This document shows positions 1-21,192 of a stretch of DNA of 64,000 bases, piece after piece. The translations under genes and the position numbers were made by a program. The notes beneath the pieces are model-generated. The model ran no database searches. It saw nothing but the letters and a program-made list of their open reading frames with translations, and was not told the origin of the DNA. Every line of letters starts with the position of its first letter. Position 1 is the first letter of the stretch. Source of the DNA: Streptantibioticus silvisoli (GTDB taxonomy: Bacteria; Actinomycetota; Actinomycetes; Streptomycetales; Streptomycetaceae); contig NZ_JAAGKO020000010.1 in the NCBI RefSeq assembly GCF_027947535.2, positions 108,001-172,000 on the forward strand, given 5' to 3'.

Positions 1-1195
1 GGGCGGGCAGTACCTCGCTGAGCGATTCGGGGTCCGCCAGGCCGAGCGCCCCGGCCAGTTCGGCCAGGTCCTCGCGTTCGACGGTGTCCCAGAACGCCTC
101 GTCCACCGAGCCGGACGCGGCACCGGCGGCCTCGGCCGGGCGGGCCGGCTCCAGCCAGAACCGCTGGCGCTGGAAGGCGTAGGTCGGCAGCTCCACCCGG
201 GACGGTGCCAGACCGGTGAACGCCTTGTCCCACTCCACCGCCACACCGGATACCCACACCTCGCCCAGCGAGGCGTAGAAGCGGGCGAGTCCGCCCTCAC
301 CGCGCCGCAGGGTGCCGGTCACCACGGCTTCGACACCGGCGTCGGCCAGCGTTTCCTCCACCGGCAGCGTCAGCACCGGGTGCGGGCTCATCTCCACGAA
401 CACCCGGTGGCCCTGCGCCGCCAACTCCCGCACGGACGACTCCAGCCGGACCGTGCGCCGCAGGTTCGTGAACCAGTACTCCGCGTCGAAGGCGGCGTCC
501 TCGACCCAGTCGCCGGTCACCGTCGAGAAGAACGGCACCCGCGGAACCAGCGGGACCACGTCCGACAGCACGTCGAACAGCTCGTCCTTCAGCGACTCCA
601 CGTGCGCCGAGTGCGACGCGTAGTCCACCTCGATGCGGCGCGCCCGTACACCGGACGCCTCGCAGTGCGCGACCAGTTCGGTCAGCGCGTCCGCGTCACC
701 GCTGACCACGACCGACGTCGGACCGTTGACGGCCGCGACCGACACACCGTCCCAACGGCCCGCCAGCTCCTCGGCATCCGCGTGCGGCAGAGCCACCGAC
801 ACCATCCCGCCGTGCCCGGCCATCACCGTGATCGCCCGACTGCGCAACGCCACCACCCGGGCACCGTCACGCAGACTCAGACCACCCGCCACACACGCCG
901 CCGCGATCTCGCCCTGCGAATGCCCCACCACCGCCGACGGCACCACACCGAACGACTCCCACAACGCCGCCAACGACACCATCACCGCCCACAACGCCGG
1001 CTGCACCACATCAACCCGGTCGAACCCCGGAGCGTCCTCGGCCCCGCGCACCACGTCCGACAACGACCAGTCGACGAACTCGTCCAGCGCCGCCTCGCAC
1101 TCCGCGAACCGGGCGGCGAACACCGGGGAGGAGTCCAGCAACCCCACCGCCATGCCCACCCACTGCGAACCCTGGCCCGGGAAGACGAAGACGAT
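1..1195 (-). repeat. AT-domain repeat copy 3 (partial)
   Basis: DNA encoding the AT and post-AT linker here is nearly identical to that at 4890-6345 and 9470-10910. Long stretches around the GHSQGE and YASH motifs match base for base by eye. The copy continues beyond the window start. This level of identity among modules suggests recent duplication or gene conversion. Confidence 0.85.
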
Positions 1196-2905
1196 GTCGG
1201 TCTCCTCGCCGGCGGTCTCGTCGGTGCCGCGCGCGCCGTTCGGCGTGGCGCCGCCGGCCACCGCCCGCAGGTCGGCGACCAGGGCGGCGGGGTCCGTCCC
1301 GACCAGCAGGGCACGTTCCTCAAGTCCGGCACGCCCGGTGGCCAGCGAGTGGGCCAGGTCGACGGGCGACAGTCCGGAGGTCTCGATGTGGTCGGCCAGG
1401 CGGGCGGCCTGCTCCTTGAGCGCCGCCTCGGACCGGGCCGACAGCGTCCACGGCAGCACGGCCGCCGCACGCGCGGCGGTCGGCGGCTCCTGCGCCGCCT
1501 GCTCCTCGCCGGCCTCCGCGACCGGTGCCTGCTCCAGCAGGACGTGCGCGTTGGTGCCGCTGCCGCCGAAGGAGGAGACGCCGACCCGGCGGGGCTGCCC
1601 GGTCTCGGGCCACTCGACGGCCTCGGTCAGCAGCTTGACCTCGCCGGCGGACCAGTCCACGTGCGGGGAGGGGTCCTCGGCGTGCAGGGTCTTGGGCAGG
1701 ACGCCGTGGCGGAGCGACTCGACCATCTTGATGATGGCGGCCACGCCCGACGCCGCCTGCGCGTGGCCGATGTTGGACTTCAGCGAGCCCAGCCACAACG
1801 GCCGGCCCTCGGGGCGGTCCTGGCCGTAGGTGGCCAGCAGCGCCTGCGCCTCGATCGGGTCGCCCAGCGCCGTACCGGTGCCGTGCGCCTCCACCGCGTC
1901 CACCTCGGACGTCGACAGGCCCGCGTCCTCCAGCGCCGCCATGATCACGCGCTGCTGCGACGGGCCGTTCGGCGCCGTCAACCCGTTGCTCGCGCCGTCC
2001 TGGTTGATCGCGCTGCCGCGGATGACCGCGACCACCGGGTGCCCGTTGCGCTGGGCGTCGGACAGCCGCTCCAGCAGCAGGACGCCGACGCCCTCGCCCC
2101 AGCCGGTGCCGTCGGCGTCGGCGGAGAACGGCTTGCAGCGGCCGTCCACCGACAGGCCGCGCTGCCGGCTGAACTCCACGAAGTTGCGGGTGTTGGCCAT
2201 GACGGTGGCACCGCCGGCCAGCGCCATCGTGCACTCGTCGTTCCGCAGGGCCCGCACCGCGAGGTGGAGGGCGACCAGCGACGAGGAGCACATCGTGTCG
2301 ATGCTGACCGCGGGCCCTTCCAGGCCGAAGCTGTAGGCCAGCCGGCCGGAGAGCACGGCCGCCGAGCCGCCGGTCAGCAGGTGGCCCTCGACGCCCTCGG
2401 GGGCGGTGCTGCCGTCGGAGGCGTACCCCTGGTTGCTGGACCCGATGAAGACGCCGGACCGGCTGCCGCGCAGGGTGTGCGGGTCGATGCCCGCCCGCTC
2501 GAAGACCTCCCACGTCGTCTCCAGCAGCAGGCGCTGCTGGGGGTCCATCGCCACCGCCTCACGCGGCGAGATCTCGAAGAACCCGGCGTCGAACTCGGGG
2601 GCGTCGTAGAGGAATCCGCCGTCCCGCGCGTAGCTGGTGCCACGCCGGTCGGGGTCGGGGTCGTAGAGGCCCTCGAGGTCCCAGCCACGGTTGGTGGGCA
2701 TCGCGGAGATGGCGTCGGTGCCGTCCGCGACCAGCCGCCACAGCTCCTCCGGGTTCCGGACCCCGCCCGGCATCCGGCACGACATCGCCACGATGGCGAT
2801 CGGCTCGTGTCGGCGCGCCTCGACCTCGGCCAGCCTGCGGCGGGTCTGCCGCAGGTCGGTCGTGACGCGCTTGAGGTAATCGCGGAGCTTGTCCTCGTTG
2901 TCCAT
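1..2905 (-). CDS. Type I modular PKS, N-terminal part (docking-KS-AT...), partial
   Basis: Extender-module polyketide synthase cut by the window start; about 968 N-terminal residues are visible. The ATG at 2905 is followed by a charged coiled-coil docking helix ([20 protein letters not shown], residues about 7-26). A ketosynthase follows at about 33-460 with active site DTMCSSS (Cys206; the usual DTACSSS has Ala before Cys). The acyltransferase at about 565-880 has GHSQGE near 661 and YASH near 761, which by family rules indicates methylmalonyl-CoA. The sequence ends in the post-AT linker that precedes KR in the neighbouring modules, so a KR probably follows outside the window. It starts 48 bp after the upstream PKS on the same strand, and the docking helix fits the acidic C-terminal tail of that protein. 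This supports direct chain transfer as module 3 (inference). Confidence 0.95.
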   Translation of the reverse strand, partial: MDNEDKLRDYLKRVTTDLRQTRRRLAEVEARRHEPIAIVAMSCRMPGGVRNPEELWRLVADGTDAISAMPTNRGWDLEGLYDPDPDRRGTSYARDGGFLYDAPEFDAGFFEISPREAVAMDPQQRLLLETTWEVFERAGIDPHTLRGSRSGVFIGSSNQGYASDGSTAPEGVEGHLLTGGSAAVLSGRLAYSFGLEGPAVSIDTMCSSSLVALHLAVRALRNDECTMALAGGATVMANTRNFVEFSRQRGLSVDGRCKPFSADADGTGWGEGVGVLLLERLSDAQRNGHPVVAVIRGSAINQDGASNGLTAPNGPSQQRVIMAALEDAGLSTSEVDAVEAHGTGTALGDPIEAQALLATYGQDRPEGRPLWLGSLKSNIGHAQAASGVAAIIKMVESLRHGVLPKTLHAEDPSPHVDWSAGEVKLLTEAVEWPETGQPRRVGVSSFGGSGTNAHVLLEQAPVAEAGEEQAAQEPPTAARAAAVLPWTLSARSEAALKEQAARLADHIETSGLSPVDLAHSLATGRAGLEERALLVGTDPAALVADLRAVAGGATPNGARGTDETAGEETDIVFVFPGQGSQWVGMAVGLLDSSPVFAARFAECEAALDEFVDWSLSDVVRGAEDAPGFDRVDVVQPALWAVMVSLAALWESFGVVPSAVVGHSQGEIAAACVAGGLSLRDGARVVALRSRAITVMAGHGGMVSVALPHADAEELAGRWDGVSVAAVNGPTSVVVSGDADALTELVAHCEASGVRARRIEVDYASHSAHVESLKDELFDVLSDVVPLVPRVPFFSTVTGDWVEDAAFDAEYWFTNLRRTVRLESSVRELAAQGHRVFVEMSPHPVLTLPVEETLADAGVEAVVTGTLRRGEGGLARFYASLGEVWVSGVAVEWDKAFTGLAPSRVELPTYAFQRQRFWLEPARPAEAAGAASGSVDEAFWDTVEREDLAELAGALGLADPESLSEVLPA

Positions 2906-2953
2906 GGCAGAACCAACCCTTCGAGAAACGGGATGTCGTGACGGGATGCCGGC

Positions 2954-15370
<12,417 letters not shown>

Positions 15371-15708
15371 CGATAGCACTCCAAACACCAAGGTGACAGG
15401 GTCGCGGCAGCCCTCACCGTTCCACAGCGCACGGCACGCGCAGTGACTGCGAAGGGAGCTTTAGGGGAACTCCTAGCCGTCGCGGACGGTGATTCACGGC
15501 AGGTGGCGGGCAGCGGTCCCGGGGGTGATTCGGGCCGGCGGGGCGCCGCCGCGGCGAACTCGCGGGTGCGTATAGCGCGACAGCGGTTCATGCGCAAGGG
15601 AGGAAGACTAGGCGTGCGCCGGAACTGTGGGGGCCATGCTTCTCGTGTGTCCGTCCTCGTTCAGGGGCGAGTGCACATGTCGGTGCCCCGGCCTGAAAGG
15701 CGGAGTTC
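15371..15708. promoter_or_regulatory. Divergent promoter region between PKS and deoxysugar genes
   Basis: A 338-bp gap separates the minus-strand PKS start from the plus-strand sugar operon, so it must hold both promoters. No convincing open frame is present. A near-palindrome TAGGGGAACTCCTA at 15463-15476 (two central or wobble mismatches) sits about 95 bp upstream of the PKS start and could be a regulator site; this is inference. The sugar gene has AAGGCGGAG about 5 nt before its ATG. Confidence 0.5.
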
Positions 15709-17082
15709 ATGAGGAAGCCCGGTACGTATTCTTCCCCCCACTCCGCGACATCGTCGTGCCTGGCGGCCTCGGCCGCCGCCGGCGAAGGCGTGATGAGCGA
15801 CGCGGAATTCCATACGTGGCGTGAGGAACGGCAAACCGAACAGGCGCAACAGGTTACCCAGGTTCCTTTCGAGGAGCTGAACGGCTGGGGATTCGATTCC
15901 CGCACCGGGAATCTCACCCACCGCAGCGGCCGGTTCTTCTCGGTGGGTGGTATCGCGGTCCGTTCTGATTTCGGACCGGTGAGCGAATGGACCCAGCCGA
16001 TCATCCACCAGCCCGAGATCGGCGTCCTCGGCATCGCCGTCAAGAAGATCGACGGCGTCCTGCACCTGCTGATGCAGGCGAAGTCGGAGCCGGGCAACGT
16101 CAACGGGGTGCAGCTGTCCCCCACGGTCCAGGCCACCAAGAGCAACTACACCCGGGTGCACGGCGGGTCGGCTGTCCCCTACATCGACCTGTTCCGCAAC
16201 CCCGAACCGCACAGCGTGGTGGCGGACGTGCTCCAGTCGGAGCAGGGCTCGTGGTTCCTGCACAAGCGCAACCGCAACATGGTCGTCGAGGTGGGCCCGG
16301 AGGTGGAGGCCGCCGAGGACTTCTGCTGGCTGACCCTCGGCCAGGTCAACACCCTGCTGTCGCAGGACGACATGGTCAACATGGACGCCCGCACGGTGCT
16401 GTCGTGCCTGCCGGAGTGGCGGGACGGCGGTACGGAGCAGCCCGGCGCCGCGCACACCGGGACCGAGATCCGCAGCTGGCTCACCCGCCGGCGGGCCGAG
16501 CACGAGGTCACCGTCGAGCCGCTGGGCCTGTCGGAGCTGAAGGACTGGTACCAGTCGGGGACCACGGTCTCGCACCGCGACGGCCTGTTCTTCGACGTCA
16601 TCGGCGCGGACATCCGCTCGCACCGCCGCGAGGTGCCCGCCTGGTCCCAGCCGCTGCTGCGGCCGTGCGGCCTGGGGGTGGCCGCGCTGATGGTGCGGCG
16701 GATCGACGGGGTGCCGCACGCGCTGTTCAACGCCCGGGCGGAACCGGGGTTCCTGGACGTGGTGGAGCTCGGCCCCACCGTCCAGTGCACGCCGGAGAAC
16801 TACGCGCACCTGCCGGCCGAGGACCAGCCGCGGTTCCTGTCGCAGGTCCTGGCCCGGCGCCCGGAGCACACGCTCTTCGACTCGACGCTGTCGGAGGAGG
16901 GCGGCCGCTTCCAGCACGCCCGCAGCCGCTATCTGCTCATCGAGGCCGAGGACGACGCCGACGTGCCCACCGGGGACGACTTCCGCTGGCTGTCCGCACG
17001 CCAGGTCGAGGAACTCCTGCGCTACGGTCACCAGATGAACGTTCAAGCAAGGACTCTCGTCGCCGCCTGGCGGTCGCTGTGA
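15709..17082 (+). CDS. NDP-4-keto-6-deoxyhexose 2,3-dehydratase
   Basis: A 457-aa enzyme of the NDP-hexose 2,3-dehydratase family (TylCVI/EryBVI/OleV type). This family removes the C2 hydroxyl of dTDP-4-keto-6-deoxyglucose to give an unstable 3,4-diketo sugar. It has the expected internal duplication: a first half around residues 45-225 (FEELNGWGFDSRTGNLTHRS, SGRFFSVGG) and a second around 245-450 (SGTTVSHRDGLFFDVIGADI). Both halves carry the conserved Q-P-[IL]-[IL] and KIDG/RIDG segments and the Ser/Thr-Pro-T-V-Q motif. The ATG at 15709 is preferred over that at 15793 because the Ala-rich segment between them resembles the N-terminus of relatives and a good ribosome site precedes it. Its stop overlaps the next gene by 4 nt, so the two products are probably made together, as their chemistry requires. 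Confidence 0.93.
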   Translation: MRKPGTYSSPHSATSSCLAASAAAGEGVMSDAEFHTWREERQTEQAQQVTQVPFEELNGWGFDSRTGNLTHRSGRFFSVGGIAVRSDFGPVSEWTQPIIHQPEIGVLGIAVKKIDGVLHLLMQAKSEPGNVNGVQLSPTVQATKSNYTRVHGGSAVPYIDLFRNPEPHSVVADVLQSEQGSWFLHKRNRNMVVEVGPEVEAAEDFCWLTLGQVNTLLSQDDMVNMDARTVLSCLPEWRDGGTEQPGAAHTGTEIRSWLTRRRAEHEVTVEPLGLSELKDWYQSGTTVSHRDGLFFDVIGADIRSHRREVPAWSQPLLRPCGLGVAALMVRRIDGVPHALFNARAEPGFLDVVELGPTVQCTPENYAHLPAEDQPRFLSQVLARRPEHTLFDSTLSEEGGRFQHARSRYLLIEAEDDADVPTGDDFRWLSARQVEELLRYGHQMNVQARTLVAAWRSL

Positions 17083-18086
17083 CGGCCCCGCAGACCGCCC
17101 CGGTGCGGATCGGCGCCCTCGGTACCTCCTCCATCGCCTGGCGGCGGGTGCTGCCCACCGCGGTCGGCACCCCCGGCGTCGACCTGGTGGCGGTGGCCGG
17201 GCGGGACACGGCGAAGACCGCGAGGTTCGCCGAGCACTTCGGGTGCGGGGCGACCGGTTTCGACGCCCTGCTGGAACGCGACGACATCGAGGGCGTCTAC
17301 ATCTCCCTGCCCACCGCCCTGCACCACCGGTGGGCGGCGAAGGCGCTGCGCGCCGGCAAGCACGTGCTGGTCGAGAAGCCGATCGGGGTGAACGCCGCCG
17401 AGGCGGCCGACCTCGCCGCGATCGCCGAGGCCGGCGGGCTGGTGCTGCGGGAGAACTTCATGTTCCTCCACCATCCCCAGCACACGTTCGTCAAGGACCT
17501 GGCCGCCAAGGGCCGGCTGGGCCGGGTCAACGCGCTGAGCGCGGACTTCTGCATCCCGCCGCTGCCGGCCGAGGACATCAGGTACGACGCGGCGATGGGC
17601 GGCGGCGCCCTGCTGGACGTCGGGGTGTATCCGCTGCGCGCCGCCCGGCTGCTGCTGGGCGGGGGGCTGCGTGTGGCGGGCGCCACACTGCGGGTGCGGC
17701 CCGACGGCCTCGACCTGTCGGGCAAGGCGTTGCTGGTCACCCCGGACGGGGTGCTGGCCGACGTCGCCTTCGGCTTCGAGAACTCCTACACATCGGCCTA
17801 CACCCTGCGGGGGGACCGGGCCAGAGTCTCCGTCAACCGCGCGTTCACCCCGCCGCCGGCCCACCCGACCACGGTGGTGCTGGAGGAACAGGACCACGAG
17901 GAGCACTTCACCCTGCCCGCCAGCGACCAGTTGCGCTCCAGCGTGGCCGGCTTCGCCGCCGCGATACGTTCGGGGGCGGCCGCCGACGAGCAGGAGGCCG
18001 TCTGGCGCCAGGAGGCCGTGGCCTCGATGGAATTGGTGGACGCGGTGCGCGAGAAAGCGGTCCTGGTGCCGGTGAACGGCGAATAG
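17079..18086 (+). CDS. NDP-hexose 3-ketoreductase (Gfo/Idh/MocA family)
   Basis: A 335-aa NAD(P)-dependent oxidoreductase starting at a GTG that overlaps the previous stop (GTGA). The N-terminal Rossmann segment IGALGTSSIAWRRVLPT, the VLVEKPIG motif near residue 105 and the central GGGALLDVGVYPLRAARLL segment are typical of Gfo/Idh/MocA proteins of the OleW/SpnN/TylC-type 3-ketoreductases. These reduce the 3-keto group of the diketo sugar made by the 2,3-dehydratase, completing C2 deoxygenation. The pairing with the upstream gene is the strongest support for this role. Reduction stereochemistry, and thus whether an olivose- or oliose-type intermediate forms, cannot be read from sequence. No other sugar gene or glycosyltransferase is visible, so those presumably lie left of the window. 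Confidence 0.92.
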   Translation: MTAPQTAPVRIGALGTSSIAWRRVLPTAVGTPGVDLVAVAGRDTAKTARFAEHFGCGATGFDALLERDDIEGVYISLPTALHHRWAAKALRAGKHVLVEKPIGVNAAEAADLAAIAEAGGLVLRENFMFLHHPQHTFVKDLAAKGRLGRVNALSADFCIPPLPAEDIRYDAAMGGGALLDVGVYPLRAARLLLGGGLRVAGATLRVRPDGLDLSGKALLVTPDGVLADVAFGFENSYTSAYTLRGDRARVSVNRAFTPPPAHPTTVVLEEQDHEEHFTLPASDQLRSSVAGFAAAIRSGAAADEQEAVWRQEAVASMELVDAVREKAVLVPVNGE

Positions 18087-18151
18087 CCGGCGTGGCGGTG
18101 GCGGCCCGCGCGGGGGGTGACCGTCTTGTTCAACCGTGCTATTTTTTACTC

Positions 18152-18790
18152 GTGAAAGCAAAAGACGGCGATGACCAGGACGCGCGGACCTTCACCCAGC
18201 AGGCCCGCCGGGCTCAGATCGTACAGGCAGCGATCGAGACAGTCGCCGAGGTCGGTTACCCGAACACCTCGTTCAGCAAGATTGCGCAGCGGGCCGGCCT
18301 GAGCAGCACCGGAATGATCTCCTATCACTTCGCGAGAAAGCCGGAGCTTTTCGCGGAGGTCGTGAACACGATCCTCAGGGCCGCCGGCGACATCACGGCC
18401 ACCAGGATGCGGACGGCAGCCACGTACCGGGCCAAATTGCGCGCCTACATCGAATCGAATTTCGAATTCATAGCGCGGCATCCCGCATACACCCAGGCAC
18501 TGGTGGAGATAGTCACCGGAATACGGTTCCGGGACACCACGAGCCTCGGCGGACTCGAAAAGGCCGTCGTCTCCGTCGACGGCCTCACCGACTTCCTGAG
18601 CGAGGGCCGCGCGGCGGGCGAGTTCGGCAGGTTCGACTCGTTCACGATGGCCGTGTCGATCCGGGGGGCGATCGACAACTTCCTGCGGCAGCACATGTTC
18701 GACGGCGACCTCGATATCGCCCGGCACGGCCGGGAAGTGGCCGATATATTCGACCTGTGCACACGGCCCGGCGCCGGAGCCAGCAACTGA
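18152..18790 (+). CDS. TetR-family transcriptional regulator
   Basis: A 212-aa one-domain DNA-binding regulator. The N-terminal helix-turn-helix (FSKIAQRAGLSSTGMISYHF, residues about 44-63) is typical of TetR proteins. The C-terminal ligand-binding part is unassignable by sequence. It starts with the GTG at 18152 immediately after an AT-rich stretch (ATTTTTTACT, 18141-18150), unusual for this genome and a likely promoter or operator segment. The membrane protein gene 22 bp downstream is in the same direction and is the most likely target, with autoregulation. The position next to a polyketide cluster suggests control of product export or self-protection, but that is inference. Confidence 0.9.
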   Translation: MKAKDGDDQDARTFTQQARRAQIVQAAIETVAEVGYPNTSFSKIAQRAGLSSTGMISYHFARKPELFAEVVNTILRAAGDITATRMRTAATYRAKLRAYIESNFEFIARHPAYTQALVEIVTGIRFRDTTSLGGLEKAVVSVDGLTDFLSEGRAAGEFGRFDSFTMAVSIRGAIDNFLRQHMFDGDLDIARHGREVADIFDLCTRPGAGASN

Positions 18791-18812
18791 CCTACCACGC
18801 AAGGAGTCTTTC

Positions 18813-19535
18813 GTGACCCCCCACCCTCCCCAGCAGGACGGCGAACAGGCCGAGGCGACCGGCGAGGAGGAGGTCGAAAAGGTCGAACCGGCCCGAAAGG
18901 ACTCCTCCGGCACGCGGTTGCTGTTCACCATCGTCGGTGACGTCATTCTGCCGATCGGTCTCTATTACGTGCTGCGCGCGGCCGGCATGGGCGAGGTCTC
19001 CTCCCTCCTGCTGAGCGGCGCCGCCCCCGGTCTCAACGCGATCTACTCCGGGGTGAAGCACCGGAAGATCGACGGCATCGGCATCTTCACCCTGTCGATC
19101 CTGGTGGTCGGGGCGCTGGGAACACTGATCACCGGCAGTCCGCGCGTCGCCCTCGCGCGCAACGGTGTCTTCACCGGACTCGCCGCCGTGTGGCTGCTCG
19201 TCACCCTGGTGACCGGCCGGCCCTTCGTCTTCCAGGCGCTCAAGTCCCTGCTGCCCAGCAAGGAGGAGAAGCTCGACGAGCTGTGGACCACCACCCCCTC
19301 GGTCCGCCGCGTCCTGCGCGGCCTGACCGCCCTGTGGGGCTTCGGGCTGCTCGTGGACGCCGCGCTGCGGGTGCTGATGGCCTACGCCCTGCCGGTCGAC
19401 GAGGTCCCGCTGCTCGACGGCGTGCTGTACGGCGTCACCTGGATCACCCTCCAGATCATCACCCAGATCACCCTGTACCGCACCGGCACACTGCGGATGT
19501 TCCTCCCCCGGCACTCGCACTCCGCCCGGACCTGA
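18813..19535 (+). CDS. VC0807-family integral membrane protein
   Basis: A 240-aa membrane protein with an acidic cytoplasmic N-terminus (about 30 residues rich in Glu) followed by roughly six hydrophobic segments. The signature region FTIVGDVILPIGLYYVLRAA and GAAPGLNAIYSGVKHRKIDG match the VC0807/septation-protein-A-like family of unknown function. In streptomycetes this family is often partnered with TetR genes. GTG start at 18813 with AAGGAG 6 nt upstream. It probably forms an operon with the TetR gene. Its biochemical role is unknown; transport or resistance is a guess from context. Confidence 0.82.
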   Translation: MTPHPPQQDGEQAEATGEEEVEKVEPARKDSSGTRLLFTIVGDVILPIGLYYVLRAAGMGEVSSLLLSGAAPGLNAIYSGVKHRKIDGIGIFTLSILVVGALGTLITGSPRVALARNGVFTGLAAVWLLVTLVTGRPFVFQALKSLLPSKEEKLDELWTTTPSVRRVLRGLTALWGFGLLVDAALRVLMAYALPVDEVPLLDGVLYGVTWITLQIITQITLYRTGTLRMFLPRHSHSART

Positions 19536-19695
19536 CCCGCCGCCGCCCACCCGGTTCCCCACGGGCGGGCGGCACGACCGAACGCACCGCGGCCCGGCCC
19601 GGGCGACGACGCCCGCCGGTGACCGCCCCCGGTCACCGCCTCCGGCGACTCCCCGCCGCGGTCACGCAGCGGCACCGCGCGGTACCGCCCGTAAA

Positions 19696-20880
19696 ATGCG
19701 TCCCATGCCGGACGCCTCGCCCCGCCCCGAACCGTTCACCCCGCAGACCGCCCCCGCGGCGCTCGACGACCTGCGCACCCGGCTGCGGTTGACGCGCTGG
19801 CCGGACGCGCCCGAGGACGCCGGGTGGTCACTCGGCACCGACCTCGCCTACCTGCGGGAACTCGTCGCCCACTGGGCGGACGGCTTCGACTGGCCGGCCC
19901 AGGAGGCGGCGCTCGCCCGGCTCCCCCGCTTCCGCGTCCCGCTCGGCGGCCTCGGCATCCACTTCGTGCACCAGCGGGCCGTCGCACCGGCCGGGCCCGC
20001 GCTGCCGCTGGTCCTCAACCACGGCTGGCCCGACTCGTTCTGGCGCTACGCGAAGGTCGTCCCGCTCCTGACCGACCCCGGCGCGCACGGCGCCGACCCG
20101 GCCGACGCGTTCGACGTGGTCGTGCCCGACATGCCGGGCTACGGGTACTCCGACCGCCCCACCGGCCCGGCCCCCGACAGCATCGCCGTGGCCGGGCTGT
20201 GGGCCGAGCTCATGGACGTTCTCGGCTACCCCCGGTTCGGCGCCGCGGGCGGGGACATCGGCAGCGGTGTCAGCCGCTACCTCGCCCTCGACCACCCCGA
20301 CCGGGTCGTCGCCGTCCACCGCACCGACGCGGGGGCGCCCGTCTTCACCGGCGACCCCGCCGACCTCACGCCCGAGGAACGCGCCTGGCTCGGCGACACC
20401 GCCGGCTGGGGCGCGGCCGAGGGCGCCTACGCCGCCATGCACCGCACCAAGCCGCAGACCGCCGCCTTCGGGCTGACCGACTCACCGGTCGGACTCGCCG
20501 CGTGGATCGTGGAGAAGCTCCGGGCGTGGAGCGACTGCGGCGGCGACATCGAGCGGAGCTTCACCAAGGACGAGATCCTCACGAACGTCACCCTCTACTG
20601 GCTCACCGGAACGATCGGCTCCTCGATGCGCATGTACGGCGCGAACGGCGCGATCCCGCCCGCGCAGCACGCCCGCCGGGTCGAGGTGCCGTCCGGCTTC
20701 TCGCTCTTCCCCGGCGACATCACCCGCCCGCCGCGGGCGTGGCTGGAACGCACCGCGAACGTCGTCCGCGTGACCGAACCCGCGCGCGGCGGGCACTTCG
20801 CGCCGTTCGAGGAACCCGAGCTCTACGCGGAGGAACTGCGCGCGTTCTTCCGCCCCTACCGTTCGGCGGCGACGGGCTGA
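19696..20880 (+). CDS. Epoxide hydrolase (EHN plus alpha/beta-hydrolase)
   Basis: A 394-aa protein of the microsomal-type epoxide hydrolase family. The N-terminal EHN domain (residues about 12-120, LDDLRTRLRLTRWPDAP) is followed by an alpha/beta-hydrolase with oxyanion motif HGWP. The nucleophile Asp is in GGDIGS (about Asp187), a Tyr in MRMYG is positioned to assist ring opening, and the general-base His is in GGHFAPFE (about His367). Such enzymes hydrolyse epoxides through a covalent ester. Two in-frame ATGs 9 nt apart (19696, 19705) make the exact start uncertain. It lies next to the polyketide cluster, but nothing visible supplies an epoxide, so a role in polyketide tailoring is only possible, not shown. 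Confidence 0.88.
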   Translation: MRPMPDASPRPEPFTPQTAPAALDDLRTRLRLTRWPDAPEDAGWSLGTDLAYLRELVAHWADGFDWPAQEAALARLPRFRVPLGGLGIHFVHQRAVAPAGPALPLVLNHGWPDSFWRYAKVVPLLTDPGAHGADPADAFDVVVPDMPGYGYSDRPTGPAPDSIAVAGLWAELMDVLGYPRFGAAGGDIGSGVSRYLALDHPDRVVAVHRTDAGAPVFTGDPADLTPEERAWLGDTAGWGAAEGAYAAMHRTKPQTAAFGLTDSPVGLAAWIVEKLRAWSDCGGDIERSFTKDEILTNVTLYWLTGTIGSSMRMYGANGAIPPAQHARRVEVPSGFSLFPGDITRPPRAWLERTANVVRVTEPARGGHFAPFEEPELYAEELRAFFRPYRSAATG

Positions 20881-21192
20881 GAGGAGGCGGCGCGGGCACG
20901 TCGGGTCGGGTCGGGTCGGATCGGGGGCGCGCAAGGGCGGGCGGGGTCGGATCGTCGCGGAGGCGCGGCTTGCGGGGACGGCCGGTCACCCCGGTCCGCC
21001 GCGGGCCGTCTTCGCCCCGGTGCGCCGCGTGCCGTCGCCGCCCCGCGGTCACCGCGCCGGGCGTCAACCCGTCGCCGTCCGGAGGTCGTTGACCCCTGGC
21101 TGCCGCCTCGTCGGCCCCCGCCCGACCGGTCCCCGCCGACCCGCCGTCACCGGGTCGCCATCAACCGCCCCGCCCGGGGTAGGGGTCGCAGC
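20881..21192. other. Intergenic gap with short GGGTC-type repeats
   Basis: A 312-bp stretch without a credible gene. It contains a short run of GGGTC pentamers (about 20902-20920) and otherwise GC-rich unique sequence. No clear terminator or promoter was identified. Confidence 0.5.

Noticed and set aside
380..2941. Long plus-strand frame opposite the partial PKS
   Set aside because: Same shadow effect; composition is Arg/Gln/His-rich and non-homologous, while the minus strand encodes docking-KS-AT.
15793..17082. Shorter start for the 2,3-dehydratase at the ATG at 15793
   Set aside because: The 28 residues before it resemble the N-terminal segment of relatives and the upstream ATG has a better ribosome site.
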